Below are positions 35,701 to 46,540 of a DNA stretch of 64,000 nucleotides, in pieces; within the stretch, counting starts at the first letter, position 1, and the number at the start of each line of letters is the position of its first letter. The DNA is taken from the NCBI GenBank assembly GCA_010909165.1, contig VJWM01000179.1, positions 1 to 64,000 on the forward strand. Reading direction: 5' to 3'. This DNA is from Anthoceros angustus (lineage: Eukaryota > Streptophyta > Anthocerotopsida > Anthocerotales > Anthocerotaceae). The translations under genes were made by a program, and so were the position numbers. Under the pieces are notes generated by a model. It did not search any database and was not told where the DNA came from. It saw only the letters and a program-made list of their open reading frames with translations.

Positions 35701-38202
35701 CTGCTGTGATATCTTCGCCCTTGCAGTTCGACAGAGCAAGTCCCTTTGCAGGGAGTAGCATATCTGTGATGGACTGGGCTCGGCCGGAGCTTGGGAGCAC
35801 TGCTGTTTCTAATCCTATCGCAGCAGGTGACCAAGCACAAGTGAGCGTACCCCCAGTATCTAACATCGCCTTCAGAACAACTGTGATAGAACCCAATGGT
35901 ACTGTGTCGGAGTTGCCTGTTGAAAATGAAGGCAAATGGCAGATACCTCTGGCAAGAGGTGTGCCTGAAGAAGAGCAGGTGGGACCGGTTGGAAATGCAG
36001 GCAGTAATCATGATGAACATTTCTGCAAAAACAGTGTTGAGGATAAGTTGAATGCGGGACAGCGAGCAGCAGATGGCACGAATGGACCGGGCACCCCCAA
36101 GGGACACAGTGGTCAGGAGCTGGAGGCAAACCTTGTGAAAGCATTTCGTGCAGATGATGGTAGTCCAAGGCTTGATACAGGAAGGTGGGCACTTGAGGAT
36201 ATGCGTCACTACATTGAAGCTGGGGGAGTGAGCAACACTCTGAAAAGTTGTGTTGTAAAGCGAATGTTGGTGAATGCGGAAGATCTTGAGATTCCTTGGG
36301 AGGACATATCTATTGGGGAAAGAATTGGTCAAGGTGTGTTATGTGGGCATGATTGTACGTTATATGAGAACTGTCCAGCTGTGTGCTAGGGTTTCTACAC
36401 ATTGATGCATAGCTACCTCCTCGGCCTTGTCGCTGATATGGATTTTGGATACTGTGGTGTGTGGGCAGGTTCATATGGAAAGGTGTATAGAGGAGACTGG
36501 CAAGGCTCGGTAAGTTGGAGCGTACAATTGTTGCTTAAATATTTGAATCTCTTATGGTGTTTGTGTACTGATTGGGAGCTTGTGACTACATGCAGGATGT
36601 GGCTGTAAAAGTGTTCCTTGATCAGGATTTGAAGCTTGAGGCTTTGGAGGAGTTCAGAAGCGAGGTGAGGGTTTAGTCAATCTACCATTTCATGTAGTTG
36701 TTCTCCTGTTTATCTTTCCAGGTCATAACCATTGCGCTTTCAAACAAATCTTCGTCCTGATGCAGGTTGCTATCATGCGTCGGCTTCGGCATCCCAACAT
36801 AGTCCTGTTCATGGGTGCTGTTATGAGGCCTCCAAATTTGTCAATTGTTACAGAGTTCTGCCCAAGGTAAGCGCAGCAAGCTTGACTGGAATGATGGTGT
36901 GTTTTAGTGTATGGTTGAAATTTTTTGGATGCTTATCTGCGGTGTGAACGATTTTCTTCAGAGGGAGTCTGTTCAGGCTGCTCCACCGACCAAACCGTGA
37001 ACTGGACGAACGGCGTCGAATCCGCATGGCACTAGATGTGGTCAGTGTTTGAAGCCCTCCGGAATTAGGGACGGTAGTGGTCTTTGATATCCTTGTCGTA
37101 GCGTAGAAGTTTCTTCTCTGGTTTGAGTAGAAGTGCTCGACGTGACTTTTATTGTGTTTGAGGAGGAGTGCTGATGTGTTGTACGCTCAGGTGAAAGGCA
37201 TGAACTATCTGCACAGATGTTCCCCTCCTGTCGTGCACCGGGATTTGAAATCTCCGAATCTGTTGGTGGATAAGAATTGGACTGTCAAGGTATTACCTTT
37301 TTCAAAACTTAAAATTAGGAGGATTGCAATTCTGGGTATCTTCCTGGTTTGCATTGGTGCACAAGTCTCAAATGTACTTTTTTCTTGGTGCAGGTATGTG
37401 ACTTTGGTCTATCACGCCAGAAAAGCAGCACATTCCTATCATCCAAGTCCAGCGCTGGAACGGTAGGTCCTTAAAACGTGATGGCACTTGGACGTTTTCA
37501 ATCAATCCTCTATTGCTTGGGTTGATCGGTTTGACTTAATCTAGTTTCCGTTTGCCTTTCAGCCAGAATGGATGGCTCCAGAAGTGTTGCGGAACGAGCC
37601 TTCTGATGAAAAGTATGTGCGCCCTTACTGGTCCGATGGTAGAAATTTCGGCTTCTTTTCAGAGTGCTCTTTGTTTACCTGTGGTTTTATGCCCGCAGGT
37701 CTGATATTTACAGTTTTGGGGTTATCCTGTGGGAGTTGGCGACGTTGCAAGTTCCTTGGGCGGGATTGAGTCCCATACAGGTAAGAGAAGACTGCTGCCG
37801 ATGTGTTACGATCTGTTGTGAAGGAGATAAAGCTTGGTGCAGGTGTTGATGTGATAATCAACTGATGGGTACGGTAGTCATTGTTTCGGCAGGTTGTTGG
37901 CGCTGTTGGTTTTCAGCATAGACGACTCCCTATTCCCGATACTGTAGACCCATCCGTTGCAGCTATCATCCAGGCCTGCTGGAGAATGTATGTGTCCTTG
38001 TACCTTGCTGTAGTGCTGAAGTTGCGTAGTAATTGGAAGTCAGCGAACCTAACTCGTAGTTTGTTTCTGCAGGGATCCAAAAACAAGACCTTCCTTTGCA
38101 GATATAATGCAAGAGCTGAAGCCCTTGCAAAAAACCCAACAAAATTCCCCAACGCTAAAGCGGCCTACCTCTCCTGATGCCACTAAATTGGAGAGAATTT
38201 GA
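32752..38202 (+). CDS. ANR: PAS-EDR1-kinase Raf-like MAP3K, ANR/ARK (CTR1-like) type (16 exons)
   Basis: Exons: 32752-33341, 33427-33868, 34042-34713, 34873-35313, 35400-35503, 35630-36333, 36469-36509, 36596-36664, 36766-36866, 36962-37040, 37191-37289, 37394-37462, 37563-37612, 37699-37780, 37893-37987, 38073-38202. All joints keep frame: 1255 residues. A Gln/Arg-rich leader is followed by a PAS domain (about 172-285: [47 protein letters not shown]). The EDR1 domain is at about 513-775 ([58 protein letters not shown]). The kinase (about 978-1240) has GQGSYGKVY, Lys in [22 protein letters not shown] and PEWMAPE, so it looks active. In moss this three-part protein (ANR, also ARK or CTR1L) links ABA and osmotic stress to SnRK2 and is reported absent from seed plants; CTR1-like ethylene roles are the alternative. 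The start is the first ATG of the frame. Confidence 0.93.
34318..34421 (+). repeat. 48-bp in-frame duplication inside the MAP3K
   Basis: Two adjacent 48-bp units encode [16 protein letters not shown] and [16 protein letters not shown], 15 of 16 residues identical, in the linker between PAS and EDR1 domains. Confidence 0.95.
34732..34850 (+). repeat. Three ~38-bp repeats within MAP3K intron 3
   Basis: Copies of ccagcttttgtcgtccagt followed by catcaggttgtttccat fill most of intron 34714-34872. Confidence 0.9.
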
Positions 38203-39895
38203 GTTGGGTGAAAAGAGTTGGGGATTTCGGCAGGTGGAGTACTGGATGTGTACCTCTGTACAGGAAATAGTGTTCCATTGTCTTCTGGGCGTTTTATGTC
38301 CATTACAGAACAGAGTTTCGATAGGGCAGATCGGCAGATAGTCGGTACAGGTTCTGTGAGATTCGCCATGGGGATGATTGGGACATTCCTTGGCAAGGAG
38401 TGAAGGAGTTGCGTGGAGCTGTTCGGATATACATCGGGTGTTTACCGTCTCAAACCCGGCGATCCGAGTCTTTATCTTGGCAGCAGAGGCTAGGCCTCTG
38501 CGATTTGAATAGTCTGTTGACGTGTGAAATATCAGTGAAATCCTAGGATCGTATGCAAGTCCGAAAACCACATCGTTACCTGCGCGTTTCTGTCACCGTG
38601 CAAGAAACAAAGATCTCGAGCTCGAAGCACCATCCATATACAAATGTACCCAGTGCCGAAAAGTGGTCTCGTTCCCACTTCGGTTGCAATCATTTCTGCA
38701 GATCCGGGTGTCTGACTCTTTTGCAGGAGCACATGGCAGTGTTTTCCAATGTGTGGCCATGTCCTGTACCCGACTCATTTCCATGTGCCGGTTCCTACAG
38801 CACGTTGAATAAGTGGCCACCTCCAGTATCCGACGCATCTTCATGTGCCAGATCCTTCCACTGTTGGTGTCAACGAGTTAAAAGCCACAACTGTAATGGC
38901 TCGTGTAATGGGCGTTTGCAGTGACAAGAGAGATGGTTAGCACATTCATAAGTGTGATCACTTCTGACAGCTTGTATGTATGTAGTTGCCAGCACCAAAC
39001 AGCTCAGCTGAGCGCAGTCGAGGGCGGGCCCACGGGCATGTTCTTCTTCTTTGCGCAAACTGTCGTGCCTATCTACGTATCGTTGTCAATCGTTGGCGGC
39101 AGGCAACGTCACGGGCTTCGTTCCACTGGCGCACTGGCTGCCCGTCTCCCACTCAGATGCACGAATATATGAAGCAGCAATATTCCGCGTCGGCAGCACC
39201 CCTTGCGAAGGGCCATTTTCCCAAGCAAAGGAAGGGCATTTAATTCTTTCACGAAATTTGAGCCATTCTCGGTTCTTGCAAGTTGCCACAGCCCAGAGTC
39301 TAGAGACATGTCGGGGCCAAGCCAAGGCCAGGCATCGTGGTGATGTCGTGATGTCGTAATGTCATCCACGTCTGTTCTGCGTACCCTCTCTCCAGTGCCT
39401 GGTGGGAAGCGGAATAAATCGGCATTTTCGCATCAATCTGTTTGGACGGGGCATGAGCGGCATCTCCTTCGCTGGATCTTGGTATTCGTCGGCGTCTGAT
39501 TTGGCAGCAGAAAGCTGGTGTATGTAGCCGCTTAAGGTCAAGCACGGCCGTGTGCCCAGTTCCAGGATGAGCAAAGCAATCTCACAGTCCTCTGTGTGGG
39601 TTTGCCCCATGCTAGGGATGGTGTATTGCCTTAATCAAGAGGGTTCACTGATGGTTACTTGGTCCATGCATGTTGTTTTTCTGTGTGATTACAGTGCACC
39701 TGAGAAATTTGAAGTACGACAGCTGCTGTCCTGGAGTGACTCGCTCTGCACGATATTACAGGGAGGGGGGAGGACAGGTAGGACAGGTAGGCGGAATTCT
39801 GGGCTGAGCAGCATTTACATTTGGAGGCGTATGGGCTAGTCCAGGGCTGGATTCTGGTTAGGGGTTCTTCAGCTGTCTCTCATCCCGTCTTGTAG
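38203..39895. other. MAP3K 3' region and intergenic DNA, no gene seen
   Basis: Contains repeated short words around catgtgcc/catgtgg (38730-38850), but no exon-like similarity on either strand. The last part should be the promoter and leader of the downstream membrane-protein gene. Confidence 0.5.
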
Positions 39896-40801
39896 ATGGA
39901 ACAACCCAAGGGAAGTCAAGGACGCAGTGTCACTTCGAAATTCTTGGCGAAGATGAGGACAGGAGGCGTAGGTGAGTTCTCGTTCCTTGACCGTTTTGTC
40001 TTCGTTTGCAGAATAGGGCAATAAGCCAATTCCTTGCTGTGGAATCTGATTATCCAGATGCTTGTGGCCGTCTTTGGCCGATAGTTGTGCCTGCAAATGT
40101 TGGAGGTTGTTATTCAGGTTCCAAGACTGTTGCTAAGTAACTTTAATATAAACTTACCAAGTACAAACTGGACTTATGGGTCACCGAGGTGATACGTCAT
40201 CGTCATCCTTTTGCTTTGCTCAAAGGCAGTGCTAGTTAATGAAACCAAGTTCTCATGGTCTGGGCCTCGGAACTCTAACCATTTCCTTGTGCTTTAGTGG
40301 GGTTTGGACGAATCCATGGCGGTGGAGGCACTGAGGATGAAGAGCCGTTTCTGAATGTATATGACGAACCCCTTCCTTGTTGCGGGTGTGGCATTGGCTG
40401 GTGTTCGTAAGTTCTTTGTCCACCCACTCAGTTCCCTCTTTCATTTTGTGTTAGGCGGAGACCTTGTCCAGTGACTCCTGAGGCTTTCCCTGTAGGTTTC
40501 TTGTGGGGTTTATTATTCCTTTGCTGTGGTTCTATGGAACTTACGTATTCTTCAAGACTCCTCGACAATATGACCCACGAGACAGACCCGGACTGGCTGC
40601 ATGTGCTATTGCTGTGAGTTCACTACCTTGAACCCCTGTGTTACGGGTGGCAAGCGCCAGTATTTCTCTTCTTGTCACAACCTCCAGCCAAATTCTCACC
40701 ATCAAAGGAAGTAACTTCCGTGTCTGCAGGCTTTGGCATGCACAGTTGGAGCTGTAATTGCCGGCATCGTCCTTCTGTTGCAACTCGTGGTTTCCCACTG
40801 A
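39896..40801 (+). CDS. RPL18a-like small membrane protein (4 exons)
   Basis: Exons 39896-39971, 40298-40406, 40496-40613 and 40730-40801 join in frame to 124 residues. The core LPCCGCGIGWC, a first membrane segment (FLVGFIIPLLWFYGTYVFF), a PRDRPGLAACAIAA loop and a second membrane segment ending LLLQLVVSH match the plant family annotated as 60S ribosomal protein L18a-like. Despite the name these are not ribosomal; they are small two-pass membrane proteins of unknown function. Usual members have a Pro/Tyr-rich N-terminus. Here it is replaced by a short Lys/Ser-rich and Gly-rich stretch (MEQPKGSQGRS, RIHGGGGTEDEEPF). The gene lies downstream of and in the same direction as the MAP3K. Confidence 0.85.
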
Positions 40802-41011
40802 AGAGGAGAGAATCCTGAACAGTGAAATCATGGCGCGAAGAACCAGTGTGTCATTTTTGTAACTTATCATAGATATGCCCGATCTACTGAATCTCTTTCA
40901 GAGAAATGCCGTGACCGTCCTGCAGGTATCGCTGTGGTGATGGCAAACATGTGGTTGAATGGGATGCCAGGTTTTTTGTGCGTTTAGGTTGAATATAATA
41001 GCCCTAGTGGA

Positions 41012-41051
41012 TTTTTTCTCTGCTTAAACCCAGGTTTAAGCAGAGAAAAAA
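41012..41051. repeat. Perfect 19-bp inverted repeat with 2-bp loop
   Basis: ttttttctctgcttaaacc (41012-41030), ca, then ggtttaagcagagaaaaaa (41033-41051). It lies 210 bp after the RPL18a-like stop codon and 508 bp from the Aux/IAA-like stop. It could be a folding 3' end signal, a tiny foldback element, or a junction artefact. Confidence 0.9.
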
Positions 41052-41558
41052 CGCCAAACCTGCAGTACATTGACTGTCACAGAACCTGCCATGGTTAGAT
41101 CCGCTTTTGTCCTAGACTGCTGTTGACAAAAGACGTCAGCACGCAGGTTTTGATACGCGCACATACATATGCGGTTTTTTGTTGACCCAGAGACACACTA
41201 GGACAGTTCAGAGAGGAATTCACGATATTCACTAACTGCCGTACTTTTAACACAGTTCAGTGAAGGTGACGTTTGACAGACAATCTAGAGAACAACAAAC
41301 GCTGGGTCACTGTTTGGTTGTGCATCGGCGTGTTTATTACGGATTTTGTTTCTACTGGTCTGTACTTCTCGAGTGAAAGCCCTTTTGAAGCAGCCATCAG
41401 CTTGTGTGTCGGCATTTTATTCGAAAAAATAGGAGCGGAGTTTCCGCTAGTGAGCCAACAAAAGGATCGGTCCCATCCCGGCCGTGCATCGCGTCATCCG
41501 GAGAAGGTGATATCAAGCTGTCCCTACAGAAGATGCAACCGCGTATCAAATTTGGGTT
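41052..41558. other. Convergent 3' region, no gene seen
   Basis: Non-coding sequence between the RPL18a-like gene and the Aux/IAA-like gene. Confidence 0.5.
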
Positions 41559-44143
41559 CTAGTGGTGAGCTTGCTCCCTCTCATATTCAGCAGCAATGGT
41601 TACGAGGAAACTACCTGCTGGTCTGGGCCTCCTTTTCAAGGGAACAATTTTGATCCTCTTGGCCAGTCGCACAAATTCCCTGCAGACGGGACAGACATGT
41701 CAGAAGCTGAAAGCTCCATCCACCTACTCCACCAGATGAGATCACTCCCGAAGAGCCAGCTCGCCGAAAGCATGGCATGCATCACGCACTCTCACCTCCA
41801 GGAAGTGTCGCCAGCAAGAAGGGTGTCGCCTTCATCGTCCTCATACGCGATCTGGTAGCCAGGAATAGCAGTTGCTGGATGGAAAACACTACCAGATGCA
41901 CCTGTTTCGTCTGCAGGTAAGCTGCTCCCAAACATCGCTCTCAGGTGGGCAGTAAAACTCTCGTAGCTGTCAAAATCGTGCAAGTTGATCCTTCTGCCAG
42001 TGTCTCTACCTTCGAAGACTATAGGTACCTGCTGGGGCTGACCTTGAGACGTTAACTCAAAACCAGACCTATCTAACTGAAAGCCTGCAACATCCATGCC
42101 TGGGTTGCAGAACTGAAAGGGGGGCCTCCCGTGGCCTGCATACTGTGAGGGCAGGAAGTCACGAAATCCAGCTCCAGCTCCAGCTCCAGCTCCAGCTCCA
42201 ACTCCAGCTCCAGCTCCAGCTCCAGCTCCACCTACAGGTGCCATCGGCCTTGGCAGAGGTATTTGAGGAACCTGCATCATCCCTGGAGCTGGTGATCCCC
42301 CGAATCCTGGTCTGGCAAATACGCGATCCCCGGGGTGTGGCCGCTGCGCATGCCCAGACTGCTGCATCACATCATAGGCAGCAAAGGGAAATCCTAGTCT
42401 AGCAGGATCTGCAGGTCGGAAACGAGGCAAAAAGGGTCCAGACGGGCCTCCCGCCAGCTTTTGCATTGTCGCCTCGTTACTGGAGTGGTGCAGGAGAGCA
42501 GGAGGAACCATGTCCATGTGACCTAGTTGCCGTGGCCCTGGAATGCTCTGTGCCGGACGGCTTTGATTGATGTGAACCTGATTGAAGAAAGGATTAAGAG
42601 GTGCAGGAGCCTGAGGGTTGTCATGAGGAGAGGAGCCCATAAACTTGCCGTCGAAGCCACCAGGTCCTGGTCCTGGTCCTGGTCCTGGCCCTGATCCTAG
42701 TCCTGGTCCTGGTCCTGGTCCTGGTCCTGGCCCTGGCCCTGGCCCTGGCCCTGGCCCTGGCCCTGGCCCTGGCCCTGGCCCTGGCCCTGGCCCTTGCCCT
42801 TGCCCTTGCCCTGGCCCTGGCCCTGGCCCTTGCTCTTGCCCTTGCTCTTGCCCTTGCGCTTGCTCTTGCCCTTGCTCTTGCTCTTGCTCGTGCTCTTGCC
42901 CTTGCCCTTCCCCTTGCCCTTCCCCTTGCCCTACCCCTTGCCCTTGCCCTTGCCCTTGCCCTGGCCCTGGCCCTTGCCCTCCATGGGCATATGGAGAGGC
43001 ATGCGTTGCAGCCTCCCTCATGGGATGCCGTTGTTTCTGGCCTTCAAAAGGTGATGGATGCCTGAAAGGTAATCTCCTCTGCCCGCTTTCTGTGAAGCGA
43101 GCGCCCTGTCCTACACTGTCAGAGGCTGCTGGTTCCCTCCCTTTGCTGTGATCAGACGAAGAAGGAGCAGGTCTAGGATGAGGAAGAGGATGACTCGGAG
43201 GATGGTCTGCACCTGTATGCGCGGAGACCAAGGGCATTGCAGATGGGTCGGCCCTGGTGAGGAACAGCAGCTCCGACGCATCCTGTCTGGAAGGTGGCCT
43301 GTCGGACCAATCCGAGGAAATTCCAGCAAGTCCCATGCCCACAGCTGCTCGATCTTGTCTAGACTCCATGCTACTCAACATGTCCGGGTCATACACAGGT
43401 TGCTTGGGGAGAATTTGGCGCTCCTGCTGAAGCTCAGTGCGCAGCGCTCCGCCGTGCTGCATCGAGGCATCCTCATGAGCGGGTGTATCCAGAGGCGACG
43501 CGTGACCAGCAGGTGCAGGAGGCGGAGGCGAAAGCCACCAGGGCTTGGTGTCCCTGACCTGGCTGCTGCTCCCCGTTTCTGCTCCCGAGGGCGATCTTCC
43601 CAGCGAGATGGAGGGCGGTGTGTCCACGGACTGCCGTTTGGAGAGGGGGGTCGGGGCAGACGCAAAGCTGCTGTCGTCCCGGTCGTCCGACGAGGTCCTG
43701 GCGCGCTTCTTGGGTGGGCCGGACACGACACCACCTTCTCCCTCTTCTGGGACTTGGTGGGAAAGGTCGGAAGCCTGGTGGCCCTCCCCTGCTCCTCCTG
43801 GCACATTCCTGTCCGCAGAGGCCGGTGATGCTCCTGAAGCAGAAGCTGCCTCCGGTGCGGCTTGCGACCTGGAGTGGCCCAGGGAAGGTGGTAGTGGTGG
43901 TGACGGGGACTGCTGGTGGGCTGGTTGTGAATCCGGAGCCTGGGTGGCGGCAGTGTGGGAGACGGCGGAATCTTCATGATCCGCCATTGTGGTGCAGGAG
44001 GAGACAGTGCCGAGCGAGCTTTCCACACGACAGAAGTTGTTGGATTTCAGAAGAGGCTGAGACAAGCCAAGGCATGAATCCATATCAAGCTGCAGGAGCA
44101 TCATGTTGGACAGTGGAAGCACTAGCACTCCACAAACAGCCAT
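41559..44143 (-). CDS. Non-canonical Aux/IAA-like protein: long disordered region plus C-terminal PB1 (domain III/IV)
   Basis: A large exon (41796-44143) joins 41559-41679 in frame. From ATG 44143 it gives 822 residues, from ATG 43987 770; an acceptor-like site at 44180 suggests an upstream leader exon. The C-terminus is a PB1 domain as in Aux/IAA and ARF proteins: basic face GRRINLHDFDSYESF, then AHLRAMFG, and the acidic OPCA loop YEDDEGDTLLAGDTSWREF with KRIKIVP after the splice. No DNA-binding domain and no degron (GWPPV-like domain II) are visible, so it fits non-canonical Aux/IAA proteins of bryophytes, which modulate auxin output through PB1 contacts. PPKKRARTSSDDRDD is a likely nuclear signal. 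If translation starts at 44143, LVLPL is an EAR-like LxLxL repressor motif. The middle is a long QG/PG repeat. An orphan ARF-type PB1 protein is the alternative. Confidence 0.8.
42658..42975 (-). repeat. CCTGGN/CTTGCC hexanucleotide array coding for (PG)n and (QG/QE)n
   Basis: About fifty hexamers: cctggt and cctggc at 42658-42790, then cttgcc/cttgct/cttccc variants up to 42975. On the coding (minus) strand they give QGQG/EQEQ blocks followed by roughly twenty-five PG dipeptides. A related (agctcc)n array at 42170-42230 codes (AG)n. Confidence 0.97.
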
Positions 44144-44212
44144 CCCCACCGCAATAGCGCATTGCCCACCCGCTTCACCCTGTGTGTACACCGTAATCAA
44201 GTTGTGAGACAC

Positions 44213-46145
44213 AGGTCCAGTTCCAGGTCCAGGTCCGGCTCCAGCTCCAGGGCCAGCTCCTCCTCAAAGACGCCCCGCCGACACCAACATCTCCAGCTTG
44301 AAGGAAGTGGGAAGAGGCAATCGAGAGGTGGGAGCGGCGCAGCAGATCCGCAGCAGGCCAAGGGAAGCCTGCAGGTGCAGCTCAAGTTGCAAAGCCGCAT
44401 CTCCAGCCCTGAATTGCAGAGTAAAGGCAGAAGCAGCGAGGCGGGAGGCGTGTCCGGAACCGTGTGGCCCTGCTGTCCTTGTCCTGTCTCCCTGCTGTGT
44501 GTCCCCTGTCCCCCGGTCCCCTGTTCCCTGTCCCGCCCAGCTCCGGATCCGAAGAAAAGGTGGAGTCCACGCCGCTTGTGTGCCCGAGCCAGCAAGGGAG
44601 AGCCGTCATCAATTCCCTTTCCTCCTGCAACTGCAACTGCTACTGCTGCTGCTACAGCTACAGCTACAGCTACACGAAGCCCATCATCGTGTCATCCAGA
44701 GGCCGGCAGCCAATCCGGCGTGGCAGCGAGCAGAGCGGAAACGAAAAGAAAATGAGTGGTGGTGAGTAAAAGGAGAGGAAGGTGAGCACCATTGGGCTGC
44801 ACCGATAGCGACGCCGGCTCCCGAATCCCGGCAGGGAAGCGCTACATTAGAGCCCGTCACTCGCAATCACAGGGCGTATGGACGAAGCATTGGAATTGGC
44901 AGACGCCACAGCGCAGCAGAGCAGGCAGCACAAGACAGTCCTCCCAGCGGGCAGGCAGACAGAATTGAGGAGGCAGGCAGCCGGCCCATTCGCAAAGAGC
45001 GGGCGTAAGGCGGGGGGCGCGGAGCAAATTTGGAATGCGGGGCTGGGCGATGAAAAAGCGGGCGCAGATCTGAAAGAGAGAGGCGCGGGCGGGGGGGGAG
45101 GTGCGAGGAGCAAGGCGGGTGGCGCCGCACTCCGCTCTGGGCACTGGGCACTGGTCAGCGGCTGGTCCCGACGGCGGAAGAAATTGGCGTGGCGCAGCGG
45201 TGCCGATGCCGGAGCCGGTGCGGAGAGCAGAGCAGTGTGATGAGAGCAGAACGGTCGGCAGACCGAGAGGGAGAGAGGAGCGGCGGCTAGCAGCTGGAGC
45301 GTAGCTGCAGGCTGCAGGCTGCAGACAGCAGGCTGCAGAGCTGGGCTGGGCTGCGCTGGGCAGGGCAGCGTAGCAGCAGGCGGCGAGGAGGATGGAAGCA
45401 AGGAAGGTGGGCAATGCAGGCGCAAGCCCCAGCCCCGGCCCGGGAGGAAGGAAGGAAGAAAGGAAGGAAGGAAGGAAGGAAGGAAGGAAGGAAGGAAGGA
45501 AGGGAAGGAAGGTAGGAAGGAAGGAAGGAAGGAAGGAAGGCGAGGAAAAGGAATGGAAAGGAGGAGGAAAGCAGAGTAAAGGAAAGCGGGCCGGGGCCGG
45601 GGCCTGGGCCGGGCAGGGGCAGCGTGGTGGCCCGGGCCCGGGCCCGGGGCGCCTTGGCCTTGGCCCCCGGACCCGGGAGCGGCCCGTTTGGGGCTTTCGT
45701 GGATGCGGTGCTGCAGGGCCGGGGGTTCCAATAATAAATGGCTCCTTGTTGGTAGCTGTTGGCGAGGCAGAAGAAGCAGCAGCGCACAGAGTTGCGTCAA
45801 CCCACACCAAGAAGCGGACAAAAGGTCCGTCCGGAGTCCGCAGTCCGCAGTCCGCACGTTGGTCTGAAACGGAATGGCGCCAAAGCCCGAGCGCCCGTGC
45901 CCCGGGCCCTGGCCTCGGAGTCGTATCATCTAGTATGTACGCAACGTGGGGCCCGCCTCCTCGTATACGGATACCAACAGGAACGGCGGATACGTACATT
46001 CGTTGCTGTTCCTTTCCTTTTCCTTGTCCTTTCCGTTCTTTCCTTCCCCCCTGCTGCCTTGCAGCGCGCTGCATTCGCTGGAGCTGGAGCTGGAGCCTGG
46101 AGGAATCGGATGTGTGCATAGTAGGTATGGAATTATGCATTTGAC

Positions 46146-46176
<31 letters not shown>

Positions 46177-46540
46177 CCCGGCAATGTGCGTGCGGGCGTT
46201 ACGTAAAGGAGCCTGGTGCGACGGTGCGGGAAATACCCACATACGGGAATAATAATGCGGTAGGTGACGAGAGGGTACAAGTACAAGAGGCCATAGCCGT
46301 AGCCGTTGTTTGGGCCCGTTGCAACGGCAGCGGGCAGCGGGCAGCGGGACTGTTCTGACACCGTTGCCCGTTCCGTCCGGCTGCCGGTGCCGGTGCCGGT
46401 GCCGGTGCCGGCAAACGCGAGTGTACATGTAGCGGTGTTGTTGTTTGACTTGGATGTCGGGAAGAGGAGGATATGGGGGAGGGTGGGGAGGATGGGGACG
46501 GGGACGGGGAGTTGGAGGCGTGGCTAACGTGGGGGCCATT
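44213..46540. other. GC-rich simple-sequence region upstream of the Aux/IAA-like gene, no gene
   Basis: Dense microsatellites: (agctac)n near 44655, (ggaa)n at 45445-45541, (ggctcc)n near 46150, (ggtgcc)n near 46390. Long open frames on the minus strand (one of 560 codons from 46539) are produced by the lack of stop codons in this composition; they carry Ser-Phe-Leu-Pro repeats from the ggaa run. The proximal part is presumably the leader and promoter. Confidence 0.6.
45445..45541. repeat. (GGAA)n tetranucleotide run
   Basis: About 22 units of ggaa/gaag with three single-base interruptions. Confidence 0.97.

Noticed and set aside
42645-43151. 168-codon plus-strand (PG/PC)n frame
   Set aside because: Antisense of the hexanucleotide array in the Aux/IAA-like gene.
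44857-46539. 560- and 360-codon minus-strand frames
   Set aside because: Open only because GC-rich microsatellites lack stop codons; the translation is dominated by (SFLP)n from the ggaa run.
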